Source: Seiridium cupressi
Taxonomy: Eukaryota > Ascomycota > Sordariomycetes > Amphisphaeriales > Sporocadaceae
Assembly (NCBI GenBank): GCA_036674765.1
Contig: JARVKI010000022.1
Location: forward strand, 62,001 to 126,000
Direction: 5' to 3'
Length of the DNA stretch: 64,000 nt
Positions 23,327 to 35,792 of the stretch are shown in pieces. A model generated the notes under the pieces. The model was given only the letters and a program-made list of their open reading frames with translations. It was not told the DNA's origin and ran no database searches. Positions within the stretch are counted from its first letter, which is position 1; every line of letters starts with the position of its first letter. Made by a program: the position numbers and the translations under genes.

Positions 23327-25852
23327 GGTGTATCGCAGAGTATCGAGAGACTGGAACGACACATGTGCGTGGAGCGTAATTACCGTCCTGGCTCGGCTGC
23401 GGCCACCTCTATATACGGCAGACTCATCACTGCTCCAAAAACCTAATTCCAAATATGTCGACATCCATGTGAGGCTCTTCTTAGCTTAGCCTGGCGCCGA
23501 AGCATCCGAGTAGATGACGATGAACTGGCCAGCATGTTAGTGGAGTCTATCTGCATGCTCGTCTGCCGGGATAATGGGAAAAATAAGCTTGGACTGACAA
23601 AGGCCCGGAAGGCCATATTCCAAATTTCTATCCCGGTAGCAGCGTGACATGGGCATGACCACTCGAGCTATGCACGTGTGTATGGCCATGGTCGAGTGCC
23701 ATGAGGTACATGCATTGGCTTAGTGTGAGCCATGCAGGAACGGCCGACATCAGGACGGGCAGACCAATACAAAGACAGCTTCGCGCCATAACCTTGATGA
23801 CGGATGAGGCTGTGGAGACTCGGTGGCCACAATCTTAGCCCTCCGTAAGCAGTATAGATCTCCAGTTAGGTCCCGGGCTAAAATGGGCATCACCGAAGAT
23901 CTCTACGAAGCGGTGCGGACATTCCGCAAAGATTCGAGAGTGTCTTTGGAAGCTAGAGAAGACGGATAGATGCTTTCCCGCTGCAAGTATGCGCTTTTAA
24001 CCCCTCCCTCATCAACCTATGAAGTCACAGCCGAGAGACTGTAGGGGCGCTAAGGAATCATATTGGGTCTTAAGCTTTCATGAGTCTGAAGTGGCTGATT
24101 CCCCCGGACTCCGCATCATTCTTCCTTCAACGAGTGCAGGACCACCACCGGTTGCTCACAACCTTCATTGGCCGGGTAACTATTTGTTCCGCATATTTGA
24201 ACTACCGACACGATGTCCAGCAACATACTCCACTACTCTTTCCCCTCTCTGGGGGTAAAGCTAGTAAGAAACTCTTGTCGCATTTACAAGTATGCAGCAA
24301 AACTTTAGAGACTTCAGCATTCCCGAAAGAGACAAGGGTGGGGGAAGCAGAGGGAAAAAAAAAAAAAAGAGCAGTTCTGACTGAGCCTAACCGCACTCAC
24401 GCGATGATCCGCAAAGACTTGGGGCGAACTGTCGCAATCAATACCGACCTGAAAGGGCGTTCGCATCTTCTCCATACATCCGTTATCAGATCAGCTTTGA
24501 CAGCAAATTGTGGTTCCGCTCTGTCGGACCAAATTGCGGGGAATCTTGGCAATATATTACCCGATTGGGCCCAACAACCCGGTATGTCGCTGTAACCGCA
24601 GGGCTGGGGGGACATGTTTTGCTGCATTTCGGGTTACCGTAAATTGGTCCTTCGTTGCCGATCCCCGTGCGAAGACGGCGCCATTATAGAACAGAACCCC
24701 AAACAATATTCCGTGTAGTATGCGATTTTCGTGCGTGTCTCCCTTCCTCAGTGATGTCTCAGGTTTTCGTACATATTATCTGCACTAGTTATATTGCCTT
24801 TTGAGCGGATGAGGCTTATCATGTAGTCTTACCATTTCGGGGGTCATTCGTATTTTTGTTGCTTTTCCCATTTGCTTTTGTCTACCTCGGGAACTGATTT
24901 TAACCTACCAAAGTGAGCGTCAGTTTAGCGAGTGGTGGCCAAGGCTATATCTGCTCATCAAACCAAAGATAATTATCGTGAGCTTCTAGCTGTTCCAAAA
25001 TGCGGCTTCCAAGCTCCAAAGTCGGCAGCATATTCCAAAGAAAAGGTTGCGTGCCCAACCCGAATATATTCTCAAATTGTCCAGTCGCCACTACAGTGAT
25101 TTTCTCGAAGGGAGTGAGGGATATCGAAACACTTCCTAGGGTTGATAGGATCAATATGTAGAGTCATGAAAGCTATCAGACCTTGTAAATTGCCTCGTGT
25201 TCGCCCCATTTTGCTCCCTTGGGGTGAAGTACTACTTCGTAGGCAATTGTTTCTTTTAAATATAACTATGATACTGTTAGAAAGGCCACCGACGTTAGCC
25301 GCAGAATGCGTATGTAACTACACTGGCCTGATTTTTGGTCGTATTATTGTTCGGCAAAATTAACATCGTTTCATTCGAGTCCTCTTGTGGGCTTATCACC
25401 TGCTACTGGGTTTGAAGCGGTGCTGGACTTTTAAACCCAGGAATTCGAGGTTTTACAAGTGCTCTGTGTGGTCGAATTAACCTGAATTGCGCAACAAGGT
25501 ATCACAGAACACCTCTCACACGCGGCACTGACCGCCCTATGACAGTATATGTCTATGTCTACTAGTTAATTTCTATGAAAACAACGTGTTAGACTATCAT
25601 TAGTGTATCGAGTAACCGCTGCTCACCGTTGGGATATCACGCCCCTTGTATAAGAACAATTGCCTCTCGCTGATTGGGCCTTTCCCTTGGAAGACTATTC
25701 AGATGTGTTATTGATCGTGGTGCTGCCACAAAATCATGAAAACTTTCGATTTCGTTCTGTTCAAAGAGGATCTGCCTACGCCATGAGAATTTGGCACTAA
25801 TGCTGAACCCAGAATGCTTTCTGACCGATTCTAGGATTTTCAGAGCCGCCCT
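23327..25852. other. Gene-poor region, 2.5 kb
   Basis: Holds the hydrolase promoter on the right flank of that gene, then AT-richer sequence to the 3' end of cystathionine gamma-lyase. An A14 run lies at 24355-24368. No gene or mobile element recognised. Confidence 0.5.
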
Positions 25853-27118
25853 CTATTTTTCAGTATGCCCGTTAACGCCGTTTGAATGACCAGTTGTAAT
25901 GTCGTCTCCCAGGGTCGCCTTGATCAACGCCTGCTGCACGTCCCGCACTAAATCCTCCGGCTCCTCAATGCCGCTGCTAATGCGCACAAGGTCGTCGAAA
26001 ACGCCCACCGCTTCTCTCTGGTCTCTGGGAATACCAGCATGTGTCATGGCACTAGGCAGCTCGACAAGACTCTCGATGCCGCCCAGACTCTCTGCCAGGG
26101 TGTAGATCTTGGTAAATTTGCAGAATCTCTCGGCGGCCGCCCTTCCACCCTTGATTCTGAACGACAGCATGCCGCCTCCTAGGCCCTCGCGGTGCTGCTT
26201 GAGCGCAATGGCTCGATGAGGATGCGAAGCCAGTCCGGGGTAGTTCACGGCGATGACGTGAGGGCTGGCCTCGAGGGCATTCGCGACAGCCAACGCATTT
26301 GCGCTCGATTGACGTACGCGTAGGTGTAGGGTCTTAACACCTCTGTGCGCCAGCCACGAGTCGAATGCCGAGGGGACAGCCCCTCCTGCGTTCTGCAGGA
26401 ACGCCAGGCGCACCTTCAGGTCGTCTGAGTTGAAGGCGGCGACTCCCATGACGACGTCGCTATGGCCATTGATGTATTTGGTGACGCTGTGGACGACAAT
26501 GTCGGCGCCGTGGTCCAGCGGGTTCTGCACGTAGGGGCTGAGGAACGTGTTGTCCACCACCACCAGAACTCCGCGCGCATGTGCTGCGGTAACGACTGCC
26601 CTAATGTCTACCAGGCGCAAGGTCGGATTGCTTGGTGATTCGATCCAGATCAGCTTCGTGCTGTCGGTAATGTGATCCGCAATATCGACCTCGATTTGGG
26701 GAGTGAATGTGACCTTGACGCCGTGCGCCTTTGCGACTTGCGTGAAGTAGCGATGCGTGCCGCCATAGACGTCGCTGACGCTGATGACGTGGGAACCGGA
26801 GGCTAAGCTTTGGAGGATGGTCGCTGTGGCAGCACTTCCACTGGCAAAGGCGAGGGCGTGCTTGGCGTGCTCAAGAGCGGCAACGGCCTGCTCGAAGTTG
26901 TCGCGGTTGGGGTTGGAGCTTCGCGAGTACTCGTAGAGGCCGACGGGCTGGCCGACCTCGCGCTGGGCGAAAGTGGTCGACAGCGAGATGGGCTCAATAA
27001 CGGCGCCCGTGGTGGGATCATGAGGGGCGCCCGCGTGCACCGCGAGGGTCCCGAACCCATGGACTGGGGAAGGCGGCCTTGGCGGGGTAGCGACCTGCTG
27101 CTCGATGGGGACCGTCAT
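25853..27118 (-). CDS. Cystathionine gamma-lyase
   Basis: Intronless, 421 aa, the length expected of the Cys/Met-metabolism PLP enzyme family. The PLP lysine is K214 in SVTKYINGHSDVV, with D189 (VVVDNTF) to hold the pyridine nitrogen. YEYSRSSNPN (Y62, R66) is the phosphate-binding element donated by the partner subunit, and SGSAAT at 93-98 binds the cofactor. The start is PIEQQVATPPRPPSPVHGFGTLAVHAGAP without a targeting signal, so cytosolic. It cleaves cystathionine to cysteine, 2-oxobutyrate and ammonia in reverse transsulfuration. Cystathionine gamma-synthase and beta-lyase are relatives; the length and the GLGGGMLSF and ETLAESLGG-like (TLAESLGGIESL) elements fit the gamma-lyase better. 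Coding sequence is distinctly GC-rich compared with its flanks. Confidence 0.88.
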   Translation of the reverse strand: MTVPIEQQVATPPRPPSPVHGFGTLAVHAGAPHDPTTGAVIEPISLSTTFAQREVGQPVGLYEYSRSSNPNRDNFEQAVAALEHAKHALAFASGSAATATILQSLASGSHVISVSDVYGGTHRYFTQVAKAHGVKVTFTPQIEVDIADHITDSTKLIWIESPSNPTLRLVDIRAVVTAAHARGVLVVVDNTFLSPYVQNPLDHGADIVVHSVTKYINGHSDVVMGVAAFNSDDLKVRLAFLQNAGGAVPSAFDSWLAHRGVKTLHLRVRQSSANALAVANALEASPHVIAVNYPGLASHPHRAIALKQHREGLGGGMLSFRIKGGRAAAERFCKFTKIYTLAESLGGIESLVELPSAMTHAGIPRDQREAVGVFDDLVRISSGIEEPEDLVRDVQQALIKATLGDDITTGHSNGVNGHTEK

Positions 27119-30100
27119 GGCGATGTTTAGTCTTGCGGGTTGGCCGGGAGGGGGGCAATGCTTGGGAAGAAGGTCCGAGAAGGCGCAGAGGCTTCGTCCA
27201 CCGGCCGCGCCCCGGGGTTTTATACGAGTCGGATTGTCAAGATGCTCAAAGTATTGCTAATCGTTGGAGCGGGTCAAGCCGGCAATACGGAGGATGGCCC
27301 AAACAAGCATGTGGGATTTGAGCAATGGTGGACTGAGGTGCAGTTCTGCGTGAAGAGCATGGGGTTTATATCGCGGCATGGCATTCGAGGCCGTTGCCGC
27401 TTTGTAAGCATCATCCTTCCAGCGAATTCCGCCATTTTTGAGTGTGAATGGCAATCACGCAATCCCAAACCGAGCAGGTATCGGAAGTCGTGGAGGTTTT
27501 TGAGTCATATGGCGCACTTATTTATTATACTGTGGTGGTGACCTGCCAGTTGCTTACAGACCTCACCGTACACCGCCCTATAATTAGGTTAGGACCGACA
27601 TGGCCGTCAGATGGCAACGTGCGGCATACGTGTCAGGGCGGAAAAAAAGGGCTCCAAGTCCCGATCCAGTGACCAAGATTACCATCAGCAATGCTCGGCT
27701 CTATCACCTGCAGGATATCGTGCCTCTCACCCGGACCGGGACGAGAGTGTGGACGTGTAAGTGCTATAAGGCGTTTGCTGCAGTGCTGTCATTGGTACAT
27801 GCAGCCTGGGCCGCGAATGGCAACATTCAGCCGCTGATTTCCGAATTCCCAACTTTTACCATAGCCGGAGCGGCCACTGACTTCCAATGCACCTGGCCAA
27901 CGACGTATATCAATTGCGCGGACTGGTACTGCAAGATTAATAGTACCTGCCAATTGAGGTTCGAAAGAACGATTCTGCAGGTCCTGGAGTGCAACGCTTT
28001 GGTGCGCGCCTTGAACCCGGAAGCTTTCTAAGCGAGGAACTTCTCTGCTAACACTTACGTTAGCCGTCTGTTGCCATATGTAATGAGAATGTCGCAATCC
28101 AATGCGCCGTCCAACGCCGCAGAGCCGGCCTTTCGCACGTGCTTGTGCTAAGTTTCTATTGAAGAATCCAAAGCCGACGCCTTTGACAGTCCTGCAATAT
28201 ACGAGATGTCCATAGCACCCGTGGATGTCGAGCTTGTGATTTTCCACCGCGGCAGCAGCAATCTTTAGCGTCCAGTACTTCCACCAGCTTGTGTGGAGGG
28301 CGCAGTCCAATGTCGCTCGTGCCGCTGCCAAGCCTCTATCAGAACCCCAATGCCGATACCTTCTGCAACTACATTGCAACTAAGATTTTATCATACAGTA
28401 CCGTAAATGATTGGCATGAATTTCTGCAGTCTAATTCGGCAGCACGTGGGTCATGGCAATCGTTAATAGGCCACGCTCTGCTCTTATGCTCAATTGTACT
28501 ATACTGGCTCTTCACAGTTTGCTGTCTGGTTATCTTATCACTGAGTGGTCTTGTGATTTCAGCATCAAATATGCCCAGGTATATTTTGGACATGAAATAC
28601 TGCCAAAAACTACTGTCTCGCCCTGCTTTAAGATGGCTCAAGTTATGCGCGCCCGCTATAGGATCTGTACTTCCAGTTGCTTTGCGGATGATCCCCTCGA
28701 AGGCACAGGCTGTGGGCAACGCTGTTAGTACATACACGTTTCATGGATGTATGTGTTTTATTCATCCAGTGCTCATCATGGATGAGTTTCATGTTGCTGA
28801 CAGGAGGACTAGGTACGCAGAATGCTTTACTAATGACAAAGGCAAGCCGACGGACCATCGAGAGGTTCTAGAATCGGACCGTTGTCGCGGCAAATCCAAT
28901 AACCTGGGCGGCGGGGACGGGCATGGCATTTCTCAACCTACAGGCAAGACAATACCATAGGCAGTTGCGATGCTAGTGATTCTAGACTCGGACGCTACCT
29001 GAGGTGGGGAGAGGCGGAGCAATATACGTATGCACGTTGTGCTCAGGCGCAGCGAGCCTCAGCTCTCAGCTGCTCTCTATCCTGGGGCATATCGTGAAGC
29101 AGACTTCATTGTGCGGCGCGACTATAGGCAGGTAGTTCTAACCCGATCGGAAATGGCAGTTTTACCGGGGTTTTTAGGTATCTACTTATCGCCAAGCTCG
29201 GGTATTTTAAGTACGGGTAAAAATAAGACACCTGCGGCGGAACTACCCGTTACCATGAATCTGTCACGGTCTGGATCGACGTGTAGGCTTTGCTGCACCA
29301 AACGTTCAGATTGATGAAAATTCTAAAGAATACCCCTGGTGGGGCAGTCTCATTTATTCCAGCCAATCAATCTCAGCGCTTTCTGCCAGCAGCTAAAAGC
29401 TGCTGCAGGGCAACGCTATCACAAATAATAATTAAGGTCGGTTTAATTTTATAAACTCAATACTACGAAACACATTTCATTAATGATTTATAGTTAAAGT
29501 GTAATTAAACTCTGCTTTGTAGTGTAAATGAGGTTATCGCTAACCTCGCCGGCGTTGTTGACTGTGGATGTGTTGGAGATGCTGGGGGGTGCCAGGGTGC
29601 CGGAGGCGGCCCCTGTAATGGCTGCAGCGCAGGTTAGTGATCTGGTTCAATGTATCGGCTTACGTTAGTTAGCGCTGGTAAGGTTGAATACATAGGTAGC
29701 TAAGTTAGATAATCTACTATAAGTACCAATTGATTTAGTTTAGGCTCGCTAGCGTAGCTGCTAAGCCAATTAGATTAGAATACCTGCTGTATAGTGGAAA
29801 TTATCTGCTGCACAGTCGCGCCGTTCTTTGTGCTGTCTAGCTGATACGGACGGGGCGCCCACCGTTCAGCTCAACTCGGGACACGCCAACAACTGGTTAC
29901 GCAAAGCTGATAAGCTTTTTTTAGGGATACCCGTGCCGTTTCCGTCCCGATTGGTAAACCATGCTCGATGCTGTCGTATTGAGCACTGGAATCGTGGTAG
30001 AAGTTTCACCATCAAGGGTCTTGGGCTTGGTCTCGGTCAGCGCCATGCTATATGTCTTCACTAACGAGGCGGGCCATGCGCCTTTTGAGCTGGAAGCCAC

Positions 30101-30316
30101 GCAAATAGTGAGCATGCAAGGACGGTGCGGCGGTGAGATCTTGACCCAGCCAGGCCGATAACGATAACAAGGCATGTCATGGTAGTTAGTTGGCTTGTAT
30201 ATATCAAAGGAGTTCCTCGATCATCGTGGTGATTCCGTAGCACCCCCATCAGAGAGCTCTATACCCATTTGCCTGCCCATCAGATCATCCTGACTTAATT
30301 TCGTCCTCTTGTCATC
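27119..30316. other. Long gene-poor accessory region, 3.2 kb
   Basis: No intact gene recognised. The region includes the cystathionine gamma-lyase promoter (to about 27.3 kb), a possible degraded small secreted protein near 27.75-28.03 kb, and a TA-rich block at about 29.40-29.78 kb with many CTAA/TTAG words. The mix of short broken frames and AT-rich DNA resembles aged, possibly RIP-mutated sequence, but no transposon motif could be identified. Confidence 0.5.
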
Positions 30317-31699
30317 ATGCCTCACGAGATCGAGACCAACTTGCTGGCCAACAGGCTCAAAGGCCAGAAGCTGGTGATTCCGGACCTGAAGCCCATCTTC
30401 ACGCACTGGCCGAGTGGTCAGAATGGGTACTATACAAAGATGAAAGATGTGGTACAGAAGAAGATAGCACTGTACGAAAAGGCACAACATCATAATAAGA
30501 GCCACACTGACCTCTCATCACAGCGTCCTCCCCAGCGCAAAGGACCAAAAGTTAGTGGAAGAAGCCGATCCAGCATTATTAGCAGCCAGGTGACTTGCAC
30601 GAAGCGACTGTTCACCGACCGACTCACTGACAGTCTTCACTAGGTGGTGGCCTACGTCGACGTGGGAACGCTATCAAGTCATGACCGACCTTACCATCTG
30701 GTTTGGTGCATGGGACGAATACGTTGAAAGGCTTGAAGACCCAGGGGCTGCCGCACACTTCAGACTGGCTACAAAGGACTTTGTCGCGCAGAGCTTCGGC
30801 TTGGCGGATGAGGTACCTATGCATTTGCCCACGAACCGCTTGATTCGTAACTTTGAGGGGATTGCCGGGAAGATACGCGAGGCTTATGATGTCGGTGAGT
30901 TTGGCGTGATGCTGAAGATAGGCGAACATGTCAAAAAAGCGAAAAAATACTAACATGATTGAAGAACAAAGGGGACAACTGTTACGACACTTTGATCAAT
31001 ACATTGATGCCACGAGCATAGAAATTGAATTAGAGAAGAGCGAAACCGTACCGAGCCTAGAACGATACTGGGAAGTGAGGACATTGACAAGTGGAATGGG
31101 GACGCTGTTGGGGATGTCAGAGTTGGTCATCACTTGTACAACTCCAAGGCACCTCATACTGACGTGCTCGCAGATTTGCTCTCCAAGTCAAACTACCAAT
31201 GCACGTCATCACTTCAGCAGCATACGAGACGCTGTGGTTGTCAACCGTCGTCATCAATTCTGTGTAGGTTATACGCCAGAACGGCGTTGGCAACAGTCAC
31301 TTATTAAGCTTCACAGAGTCAATGACCTCATCTCGTTGAGGAAAGAAATGCGCGCAGGCAGTGTTCTCAGCTCGGTCGCTATTCTGTTCCACGAGTCAAA
31401 CGACCTGGATTTGGCGGTCCAGCTCTCGGTCGACTACATCCGGCAACATGTCGAGCTGTATGACAGGACTGCTGAGATACTACTCTGCAGTGTCTCGGAT
31501 GACCCAGGAACGTATGAAGCCGTTTCCAAGGTGATCGACCTCTTCCGTATGGTCAACACCGGCAACTTGGAATGGAGGTATGTGCAATAATGACCGAACT
31601 CCGCTTCGGGTTTTGAGCTGACAAGTCAGTCTTGATGCGAAGAGATATGGCGTGAATGACTATATTCAAGAAGACGGCAGTATCGAGTTATATCTATAA
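30317..31699 (+). CDS. Class I terpene synthase (fungal sesquiterpene-type)
   Basis: Seven exons: 30317-30471, 30524-30589, 30644-30894, 30965-31121, 31174-31263, 31317-31577, 31630-31699. They total 1050 nt and give 349 aa, the usual size. Introns are 52-70 nt, all GT-AG, and most carry CTAAC/CTGAC branch sites. Class I hallmarks are all present and well spaced. The N-terminal DLKPIFTHWPSG and WWPTSTWERY are followed by the metal-binding motif D98-E99-Y-V-E102. Pyrophosphate-sensor R196 is exactly 46 residues before N242. The NSE triad is N242, S246 and E250 in NDLISLRKE, and the C-terminal R332-Y333 pair is present. It should ionise a prenyl diphosphate, probably farnesyl diphosphate, but the product is not predictable. 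The DExxE form of the first motif is a variant of DDxxD. Read without the introns, the gene looks broken; it is not. Confidence 0.9.
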
Positions 31700-32959
31700 G
31701 AGGGCTCGTCACTAGCAGCGAACAAGGCACGAGAGGGAGACGCTGGCTCCTCAAGGCGTGCGTTATCCAGGGACTTATGGGAAGGCGCAAAGACGGATAC
31801 CATTTTGTAGCATGACATTGCCGGGATGGCACAATTTCTATAGGACCACACGGAGATCAAGACGTTACAAGTGGTTTAACATACATGGATACTTATTAGG
31901 CCCATATAGACGAACAACGCAGTACATCACCTTTCTTTAAGATTACATCCCCAATACTAGTGTTGTGCCTCCCATTCTGCCTCGCCCATGACGTTTTTGG
32001 GAACAAAGCCGTAGTGCTTCTCATAGCATTCTACTTTTTTTTTTTTTTTTGGCTTCCTTCGTCTGTAGTCTCTTGCCCTCCCTGCGAGCGTCATTATGAG
32101 GTGTATAGTCGTAGACAGGGGGGGGGGACGCTGAGTCTGAATGATACCGAGGAAGCTCTGCAATTGGCAAGTGCGCAATACTGAGATCAAGCGCCTTAAG
32201 GTGAAAGTAGGTAGATGTTGAAACATGTTGACTCGCTCACGGTTGACGTCACGCTATCTCGAGAAGTATGGACCGTACTACATGGCTGAGGCAGTGCTGA
32301 TCCCGACGACGGCTCTGATAATGCTTGGGCCAATGATTCTGCTTTCCGCGCTGCCACAAGGATAGGATTTTGCGCAAGGACAATCTGTAGTACTGTACAT
32401 CTGGAGTCCGTTCATGACGTACATGACGTACTCGTATGTATTGCCATTGCGATACAGCCAGTATACCTTTCGCAGATAGTGCAAGAATCCAAAGACAATG
32501 AAGTCACGTTAAGAAAGCTGATCCTGTGCATGTCTGATGTCTATCCACGGTGAACTTGTTCCAGATCACGTGTGGACAATACCTCTGAGGATTTCTGGGT
32601 GACAGGAACAAGCGCTACCCCGCTGGCGGGCCGGTGTCATTTAAGTTGGAGGCCATGGGTGTCACTACATAGCCCGCAGCTAGGCACATTAGCTACGACA
32701 AGCTTCAGGGATGTTTGAGGTCCCTGGCGTCGTCAGTCAGCTAGCTTACCTCTCAATCTCAACTTCCTTCCTACATTGGCACCCATGAAAGCACCTCGTC
32801 TGCGCTGGTAGTTTGACGCGACAAGAGACTGATGCTACTGCTGCTCTTCCTTCTCCGGATCGGATCACCGAGTGTTTCCCTTGGGACTGCCGCTGCCCGG
32901 AGCTGAGGCGTTGCCCAAATTTGTGCGCTCTCTTCGAAGGCCAAGAGGCCAAAGGAACC
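31700..32959. other. Intergenic with possible minus-strand coding relic
   Basis: On the minus strand, about 32505-31957, broken frames with protein-like character (KVYWLYRNGNTYEYV, YEKHYGFVPKNVMGEAEWE) are interrupted by stops and a T16 run (32035-32050) and G10 run (32118-32127). I cannot name the family. The last 250 bases before 32960 are probably the promoter and leader of the next gene. Confidence 0.4.
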
Positions 32960-34851
32960 ATGAGCGTTAGCCGACTACCACCCGAGATTCTGATCGCCAT
33001 CTTGGAGTACTGCGTTGTCAACCATTACAACAAGAAGAACGATCTCCTCGAGCTCCGGACAGTATGTCGCCTGTTCGACGACATACTCAAGCCATATGGC
33101 TTACACACCCTTCAAGTCGAGTACACGAGGTTAGATAGACTTTCGAGATCACTGCGCCAGCCCTCTGATGCCGCCGCTTTGGAGAGGACCGGGATGCTCT
33201 GTCGCGCACTCTACCTCGACATGATGCTGATCAGAGACGAAGGTTGGCCCACGCTTCAAACCCTTTGCTCGGTCGGCCAATTCGCTAACATGGAACCTGC
33301 AGGTGAGGTAGAATACCTGGGCAAGATATTCGGAAAGATCCCAGCCATGAAACCCTTTGTGGAAGGTCTGTACGACCGATATTGCATGAACGAAGCATCT
33401 TTCACCGAAGCCGAGTACCGTGAACACCTAGGGAATGTGCTGGAGAAAACACCGAACGTGGAGGCGGTCCGACTAAATCTGCCATTCCAATTGATATCCA
33501 AGCATGTCCATGCCTCAACAATGCTCCTAGGAAACACCTTTGAAGCATTTGCTCGGAGACCGGAGGACTCCATGTCCCTGAAAACCCTCGTTCTAGAGAA
33601 TTTGACGGATATCGGCATCGTCAGGTTATGGAGAAATCCCCAGGATGTCAAGAACATCATAGACACGTTCGCCGACCTGGAGCACCTCCTCCTATCAGTA
33701 CGGAGACATGAGGGTGAAAGATACCATACCATTGGCTTTCAACAGCGGCTCTGGGAGATGATCGGTAAAGCTGGAAAGCTCAAGAGCCTGTGCTTGATCA
33801 GTCTGAACATGGACGAGCTACCATTCCAGCAAGTCAAACGCACGTCGCAGCGGGATTGCACTCTCAGCGACTGGAATTTCCGGTCCATTCCCACTATACG
33901 GAAGCCGCCAAAGTCTGTGCTGCCGTACTTGGCGTCCTTGGAGCTTCGGCGAGTGGACATCCAGCCGTGTGGCTTCCTGTCCTTGTTCAAGTGCTTTGGC
34001 AATTCGCTCAAGGAACTGATTCTGAATCATGTGTACCGTAAGCAGCTCCCGGAATTATTTTTGTGCCCTATGCAACCTAACCCAAGGGCTATCATTTCCT
34101 CATCGAACATTTCTGCTCGTGAAGCGTGGGCTTTAAGTGCCAGTAACTCGCCAAGCACATTGGAAAGAACAAACCGCTGATTCCAGGTGTTGTAGTGAAG
34201 ACCACGTATAACTCACATGAGCCCGAAGACGTCGAGAAAAATCTCTGGATTGGATATCCCAACGTTCGCCCCCCGTCAAACCATAGATGGATTGCCATGA
34301 CCATTCGTGAGCTGAATGTTCAGCTGCGCGTGTGCCGAGTGACCAACATCGGATACGACCAGTATTTGGTGGGCCTGCGTCCCCTGGAATGGCCTAAATA
34401 CGACCTGTATGATCCAACTGGACGCGGACGAAGCTTGGATCAGCGATTCGTCGAGGTCGCCACAGGCATCAAGCAGCCCACGATGGCGGTAGATTCCAAG
34501 GTAGAGTATTGGCCAGAGGAAGCAGAGCACACATGGGCATATGCAAGCAAAGCGCGGCCCAGGAAGATCCGAAGACGTGACTGGGATGCGGTTGCGTATC
34601 TCGCCGATGTCGGGAACAACAATACGTCGTGCTGGCAGAAGACGATTGACGGTTATTTCCCCAACATCAATCAATACACTGTCGATGAGTTGCATCGGTT
34701 TGCTGACACAGCCTGCGAGGGCATGGAGGAAGTGAATCGTCTGGACGATGCGGAACTTGATCTGGACAATGCCGATGAAGAGGCCTCGGAATTGCCAGAA
34801 GAAGCGGCGCTGCATCCTTTGCAGCCATTGTTTGATGATGTCGACGAGTGA
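32960..34851 (+). CDS. F-box-like protein with acidic tail
   Basis: Exons 32960-34037 and 34187-34851, with a 149-nt intron (GTAAGC...CCAG), give 580 aa. The N-terminus SVSRLPPEILIAILEYCVVNH...LLELRTVCRLFDDIL is F-box-like. The body is leucine-rich and helical, and exon 2 encodes a basic patch (RPRKIRRRDWD) and a strongly acidic end (DDAELDLDNADEEAS, LFDDVDE). Function is inferred only as a possible Skp1-binding adaptor. The frame remains open through nearly all of the intron, so retention would give a product of about 406 aa lacking the second exon. The ATG at 32960 immediately precedes the F-box; an in-frame ATG further upstream (32831) would add a Cys-rich leader that does not look coding. 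Confidence 0.72.
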
Positions 34852-35792
34852 AGCATGGTTGATATACCCGTTTTTGCATCTGATTTGCACTTACATCAAC
34901 TTTCGGGACGCCGCTTCTCGGAAATGCACTTCTACGGCTGCTAATCGAAATCTGCACTGGACCTCTCCGAAGCCCGTCACTTCCTTTTACTTACTGCAGT
35001 GCAGTCAACCTGCCGGCACATCATCCAGGGGAGTGCTCCTCTAGATGGCATTGCATCAATTTGCCCGTCCGCACGGCGCCTCAAGTGGTACTGGTGTAAC
35101 GATGTTCGCCTCGATGGTTCTAAAGCGCTCTGAGCTGCTTGCGGCAGCCTCGGGTCTTCTCCAAAACGCAGAGTAAACCGTGAACTGATGTTATCGGCCG
35201 TGGCGGGGATTGTATGGGTTTGCCTGGGTCTTATTATTGAGGCTTCGAGAGAATCACTCAGTACTTGCGCAATATCCCTTCCATCTACACAATGTACTGC
35301 TTCTTATCGCAAGGGGCGATGAGTGTCAGGTGTGAAGCGTGTATCGGCATACGCGTGAGAAAGTTGCCTTGAAGCCTTTTGTTCTTCTTTCGCGCAAAGC
35401 CATATCCTTTCTCTTCACGAACTCAGCAGATCAACAGTTTGAAGGTCGTGGGTGACTGGGGTCTACCCTTCTACATAGTGCTCTCATGGCCATGGATAGA
35501 TTAGGTAGCCAATCCAAGTGTTATGATTCGGGAGAAACATATGGATGCCGGCATTCGCATTCCCAGGGGGTCCAATCGAGAAGCCTGGCGCTGCGCTCAT
35601 CGCAGCCAGGCGGTCAATTCGGCTAGTTTAGGTAGCCTGCAATCCTTATGGAACCTCTGTAACCGCAGAACACGATACGGAGTTGCCCTCTAAGTTTTAT
35701 ATACGTGCTGTCCTCCTGCCCAAAATGAAACTCGACGTGGTAAACTCCACCTGAAACACTCGAAAAGCGACCACAGGAGCCCAAACAGTGCC
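34852..35792. other. Intergenic upstream of the dead P450
   Basis: No recognisable gene. A TATA-like TATATA occurs near 35699, about 95 bases before the P450 start codon. Confidence 0.5.

Noticed and set aside
30317..31699. Terpene synthase as a pseudogene
   Set aside because: Apparent frame changes and stops fall exactly inside six GT-AG introns; splicing gives all class I motifs in one frame.
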